A stretch of 64,000 bases of DNA from Tardiphaga robiniae (lineage in GTDB: Bacteria > Pseudomonadota > Alphaproteobacteria > Rhizobiales > Xanthobacteraceae): assembly GCF_013359755.1 (NCBI RefSeq), contig NZ_JABMCJ010000078.1, positions 1 through 64,000 of the forward strand, read 5' to 3'. Below the pieces are notes generated by a model. That model ran no database searches, had not been told where the DNA came from, and worked only from the letters and a program-made list of their open reading frames with translations. The translations under genes were made by a program, and so were the position numbers. Positions within the stretch are counted from its first letter, which is position 1; the number at the start of each line of letters is the position of its first letter. Below are positions 61,154-64,000 of this stretch, one piece after another.

Positions 61154-62310
61154 CCGCAGTCGACGACGCTCTCAAGATCCTCTGGTTCCTGCCGACCAGC
61201 GGCGACGGCCACTATCTCGGAACCACGGCCGGTGCGCGCGAGGTCGACTTCGACTATCTGCGGCAGATTGCGCGTGCTGCGGACAAGCTTGGCTATTACG
61301 GGGCCCTGCTCCCGACCGGGCGCAATTGCGAAGACTCCTGGGTCATCGCATCGGCCATCGCGCCGTGGACGGAGCGATTGCGCTATCTCGTCGCCGTGCG
61401 ACCCGGACTGCAGTCGCCCACAGTAGCAGCGCGCATGACTGCCACGCTGGATCGCCTGACCAACGGACGATTGCTCATCAACATCGTGACGGGCGGCGAT
61501 GCCGTCGAGAACAAGGGCGATGGCGTCTTCCTCGATCACGACGAACGCTATGAGGTCACCCGTGAGTTTCTGAATGTTTACGCGCGGGAGCTCGCCGGCG
61601 AAGCCGTCACTGTCGCGGGCAAGCACATCACGGTCGAAGACGGCCGCATCCTCTATCCACCGATCCAGACGCCCCATCCTCCATTCTATTTTGGCGGCTC
61701 GTCGGATGCCGGCATCGATGTCGCCGTCGATACCGTCGACAAATACCTGACCTGGGGCGAGCCGCCGGCGCAGGTGGCGGAGAAGATTGCACGCGTGCGC
61801 GGGATCGCCGAGCAGCGCGGCCGCAAGATCACGTTCGGCATTCGGCTGCATGTCATCGTCCGCCATACCAACGAGGCGGCATGGAAGGCCGCCGACGAAC
61901 TGATCGAACACCTCACCGACGACACGATCGCATCCGCGCAGCAAATTCTCGGGCGAATGGATTCCGTCGGCCAGCAGCGCATGTCGCAATTGCACGGCGG
62001 CCGGCGCGACCGGCTCGAGGTCAGCCCGAATCTGTGGGCCGGCGTTGGCCTGGTGCGCGGCGGCGCCGGCACGGCGCTGGTCGGCGATCCCGCCACCGTC
62101 GCCGCACGCATCCGCGAATATCAGGACCTGGGCATCGATACGTTCATCCTGTCCGGCTATCCGCATCTCGAAGAGGCCTATCGGTTTGCCGAACTGGTAT
62201 TCCCGCTGCTGTCGCTGCAACAAACCAGCAATGTCCGGCAGTTCCGCGCCAATACCGGCCCGTTCGGAGAGCCACTCGCAGATCACCGCCGGGCGACCGC
62301 AAAAGTTTGA
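61150..62310 (+). CDS. ssuD: FMNH2-dependent alkanesulfonate monooxygenase
   Basis: A 386-residue LLM-class flavin monooxygenase that breaks alkanesulfonates to aldehyde and sulfite in the cytoplasm, using reduced FMN. SsuD marks include [18 protein letters not shown], the [12 protein letters not shown] segment (with the conserved Cys of SsuD), [13 protein letters not shown] and LINIVTGGD. It overlaps the SsuA-like gene by four bases (ATGA). The flavin reductase SsuE is not in the window. Confidence 0.93.
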   Translation: MTAVDDALKILWFLPTSGDGHYLGTTAGAREVDFDYLRQIARAADKLGYYGALLPTGRNCEDSWVIASAIAPWTERLRYLVAVRPGLQSPTVAARMTATLDRLTNGRLLINIVTGGDAVENKGDGVFLDHDERYEVTREFLNVYARELAGEAVTVAGKHITVEDGRILYPPIQTPHPPFYFGGSSDAGIDVAVDTVDKYLTWGEPPAQVAEKIARVRGIAEQRGRKITFGIRLHVIVRHTNEAAWKAADELIEHLTDDTIASAQQILGRMDSVGQQRMSQLHGGRRDRLEVSPNLWAGVGLVRGGAGTALVGDPATVAARIREYQDLGIDTFILSGYPHLEEAYRFAELVFPLLSLQQTSNVRQFRANTGPFGEPLADHRRATAKV

Positions 62311-62369
62311 TGCGCCGCCAGCCTTGATCCCAGCGGCGCAATGACGCCGCGGCATCTGGAGGACACCAC

Positions 62370-63761
62370 ATGACCAAGCAGATTCGCCTCAACGCGTTCG
62401 CCATGAACTGCGTGGCGCACCAGTCGCCCGGCCTGTGGACGCATCCCGACGATCGCTCCAGCGACTATAATCGTCTGCCCTACTGGCTCGATCTGGCCAA
62501 AACTCTGGAACGCGGTCGTTTCGACGGCCTCTTCCTTGCAGATGTGCTCGGCATCTACGACGTGTTCGGCGGCAATCCGGACGCGGCATTGCGCAATGCC
62601 GCGCAGGTGCCGGTCAACGACCCGCTGCTGCTGGTGTCGGCGATGGCTGCCGTCACCGATAATCTCGGATTCGGCGTGACCTGTACGCTGTCCTACGAGC
62701 CGCCCTATCCATTCGCCCGCCGGATGTCGACCCTCGATCACCTCACCGATGGCCGCATCGGCTGGAACATCGTTACCGGCTATCTCGACAGCGCCGCCAA
62801 GGGCATGGGCAAGGCCAGCCAGAATGCCCATGACGACCGATACAACGTCGCCGAAGAATATATGGAGGTCGTCTACAAGCTGTGGGAAGGCAGCTGGGAA
62901 GACGACGCCGTGCAGCGCGACAAGGCGCGCGGCATCTTCACCGAGCCGTCGCGTGTTCACCGCGTCCAGCATTGTGGCGAGAACTACACACTCGACGCCA
63001 TCCATCTCTCCGAGCCGTCACCGCAGCGAACGCCGGTGCTCTATCAGGCCGGAACGTCGCTGCGCGGAAAACTGTTCGCCGCGCAACACGCCGAATGCGT
63101 GTTCATGTCCGGTCCATCCGCAAAGGTGATCGCGCCGCGCGTCGCTGCGATCCGCGCGCTTACGGCAGAGACCGGGCGCGATCCGTCGGAAATCCTGATG
63201 TTCAGCATGATGACGGTGATCCTCGGCCGCACCGAGGAGGAAGCCGCCGCGAAACATGCGGAGTATCGTCGCTACATCAACCATGAGGGCGCCCTGACGC
63301 TGATGTCCGGCTGGACCGGCGTCGATTTCTCGACCTATGACCTCGACCAGAAGGTGGAGCACGTCCACAACGAGGCCGGCCGCACGGCGATGGACAATAT
63401 CACCCGCGCCGATCCCGATCGCACCTGGACGGTGCGCGAGGTGGCCGAGCATGTCGGCATCGGCGGCATCGGGCCAATCGTGGTCGGAACGCCCGAACAG
63501 GTAGCTGACGCCATCGAGGACTGGGTCGCGCAGACCGACGTCGATGGTTTGAACCTCGCCTTCGCGATCTCGCCCGGAAGCTTCGAGGACATCGTCGATC
63601 TGCTGGTTCCGGAACTGACCCGGCGCGGTATCTACAAGAGTGCCTATGCGCCCGGCACGCTTCGCGAAAAACTGTTCGGTGCCGGTCGCGCACGGCTGCA
63701 GTCGCCGCATCCAGCCTCCTCGTTCCGCCCCGTGCTGCCATCCGCTATCGCCGCGGAGTAA
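62370..63761 (+). CDS. Flavin monooxygenase, NtaA/DmoA-like
   Basis: A 463-residue LLM-class monooxygenase of the NtaA/SnaA/DszA group. From memory it follows dimethyl-sulfide monooxygenase DmoA closely: LNAFAMNCVAHQSPGLW, LFLADVLGIYDVFGGNPD, YMEVVYKLWEGSWEDDAV and ALTLMSGWTGVDFSTYDLD. GGAGG precedes ATG 62370. Next to ssuD it most likely desulfurises a thioether, sulfone or similar compound with FMNH2 from a separate reductase. Exact substrate unknown. Confidence 0.87.
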   Translation: MTKQIRLNAFAMNCVAHQSPGLWTHPDDRSSDYNRLPYWLDLAKTLERGRFDGLFLADVLGIYDVFGGNPDAALRNAAQVPVNDPLLLVSAMAAVTDNLGFGVTCTLSYEPPYPFARRMSTLDHLTDGRIGWNIVTGYLDSAAKGMGKASQNAHDDRYNVAEEYMEVVYKLWEGSWEDDAVQRDKARGIFTEPSRVHRVQHCGENYTLDAIHLSEPSPQRTPVLYQAGTSLRGKLFAAQHAECVFMSGPSAKVIAPRVAAIRALTAETGRDPSEILMFSMMTVILGRTEEEAAAKHAEYRRYINHEGALTLMSGWTGVDFSTYDLDQKVEHVHNEAGRTAMDNITRADPDRTWTVREVAEHVGIGGIGPIVVGTPEQVADAIEDWVAQTDVDGLNLAFAISPGSFEDIVDLLVPELTRRGIYKSAYAPGTLREKLFGAGRARLQSPHPASSFRPVLPSAIAAE

Positions 63762-63818
63762 CGACTCGAAGTCGGCCTACCGCTCGGGCTGGCACCAAAG
63801 CAGCAGAGGGATCGACGC

Positions 63819-64000
63819 ATGCGAGGCGCTCTGATCATCCCGGGCCTTCACGGCTCGCCGGACGGCCACTGGCAGAGCCTGTTGCAGAGCCATACGCCGT
63901 TTGCGCGCCGCGTCGAGCAGGACGACTGGGACGCGCCTGTGCTCGATCGCTGGGTGGAGCGACTTCTGTCGAGCGCAGATGCCAATCCCGGCGCGATCGC
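63819..64000 (+). CDS. RBBP9/YdeN-type serine hydrolase, truncated by window end
   Basis: The first 60 residues are visible from ATG 63819, with AGAGGG seven bases upstream. MRGALIIPGLHGSPDGHWQS is the typical start of the RBBP9/YdeN alpha/beta-hydrolase family (PF06821). The gene continues past base 64000, so the catalytic Ser is not seen. It appears to be the next gene of the sulfur locus. Confidence 0.75.
   Translation, partial: MRGALIIPGLHGSPDGHWQSLLQSHTPFARRVEQDDWDAPVLDRWVERLLSSADANPGAI

Noticed and set aside
1-64000. tRNA, rRNA, CRISPR array, insertion sequence or prophage
   Set aside because: I found no cloverleaf, no regularly spaced repeats, no transposase or integrase motif and no terminal inverted repeats flanking a gene; the palindromic repeats are short and single.

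Overview
The window reads as a chromosomal stretch of a high-GC alphaproteobacterium, most likely from the Bradyrhizobium/Rhodopseudomonas/Tardiphaga group (Nitrobacteraceae). Pointers are the codon use, the many LIV-type and peptide-type ABC importers, the small DUF6719 and DUF4142 proteins, and several families of short palindromic intergenic repeats of the kind common in those genomes. I see no rRNA, tRNA, insertion sequence, phage gene or CRISPR array. The names below come from reading translated proteins and recalling family motifs; no database search was possible.

Region 1 (1-18.1 kb) is catabolic. A MarR regulator sits above an EmrAB-type efflux pair. Next to them lie a DUF1185 protein, an enamidase-like amidohydrolase, an HpaB-family flavin monooxygenase, a second MarR paralogue and a complete LIV-type importer (binding protein plus LivHMGF). 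It is followed by a hydantoin module: a D-threonine-aldolase-like PLP enzyme, a hydantoinase, a hydantoin racemase and an N-carbamoyl-D-amino-acid hydrolase. The three regulatory gaps of the first half share one operator-like motif. I read this as an island that opens N-containing rings (aromatic lactam/enamide and hydantoin type) and feeds carbon and ammonia to central metabolism.

Region 2 (18.3-32.8 kb) starts with a stress pair (DUF4142 and a large HPII-type catalase). A peptide-type ABC importer follows (binding protein, two permeases, fused double ATPase), then a glycine/D-amino-acid-oxidase-like flavoprotein, a VOC protein, and a minus-strand operon of an APH-type kinase, an AGXT2L-like class III PLP enzyme and an M20 amidohydrolase. 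The kinase plus PLP enzyme resembles the hydroxylysine kinase/phospholyase pair of animals.

Region 3 (33-34.6 kb) holds four small unknown genes, one of them a 59-residue membrane protein.

Region 4 (34.6-55.6 kb) is an exopolysaccharide locus of the Wzx/Wzy type: UDP-glucose dehydrogenase, FkbM methyltransferase, priming sugar transferase, a PPP-type phosphatase, Wza-like export protein, outer-membrane barrel, BY-kinase, polymerase-like protein, four glycosyltransferases, two acyltransferases, flippase, a GH10 endoglycanase and two unknown proteins.

Region 5 (55.8-64 kb) starts with an acyl-CoA dehydrogenase and continues as an organosulfur scavenging locus: a SsuABC-like importer with two binding proteins, SsuD, a DmoA-like flavin monooxygenase and the start of an RBBP9-type hydrolase cut by the window end.
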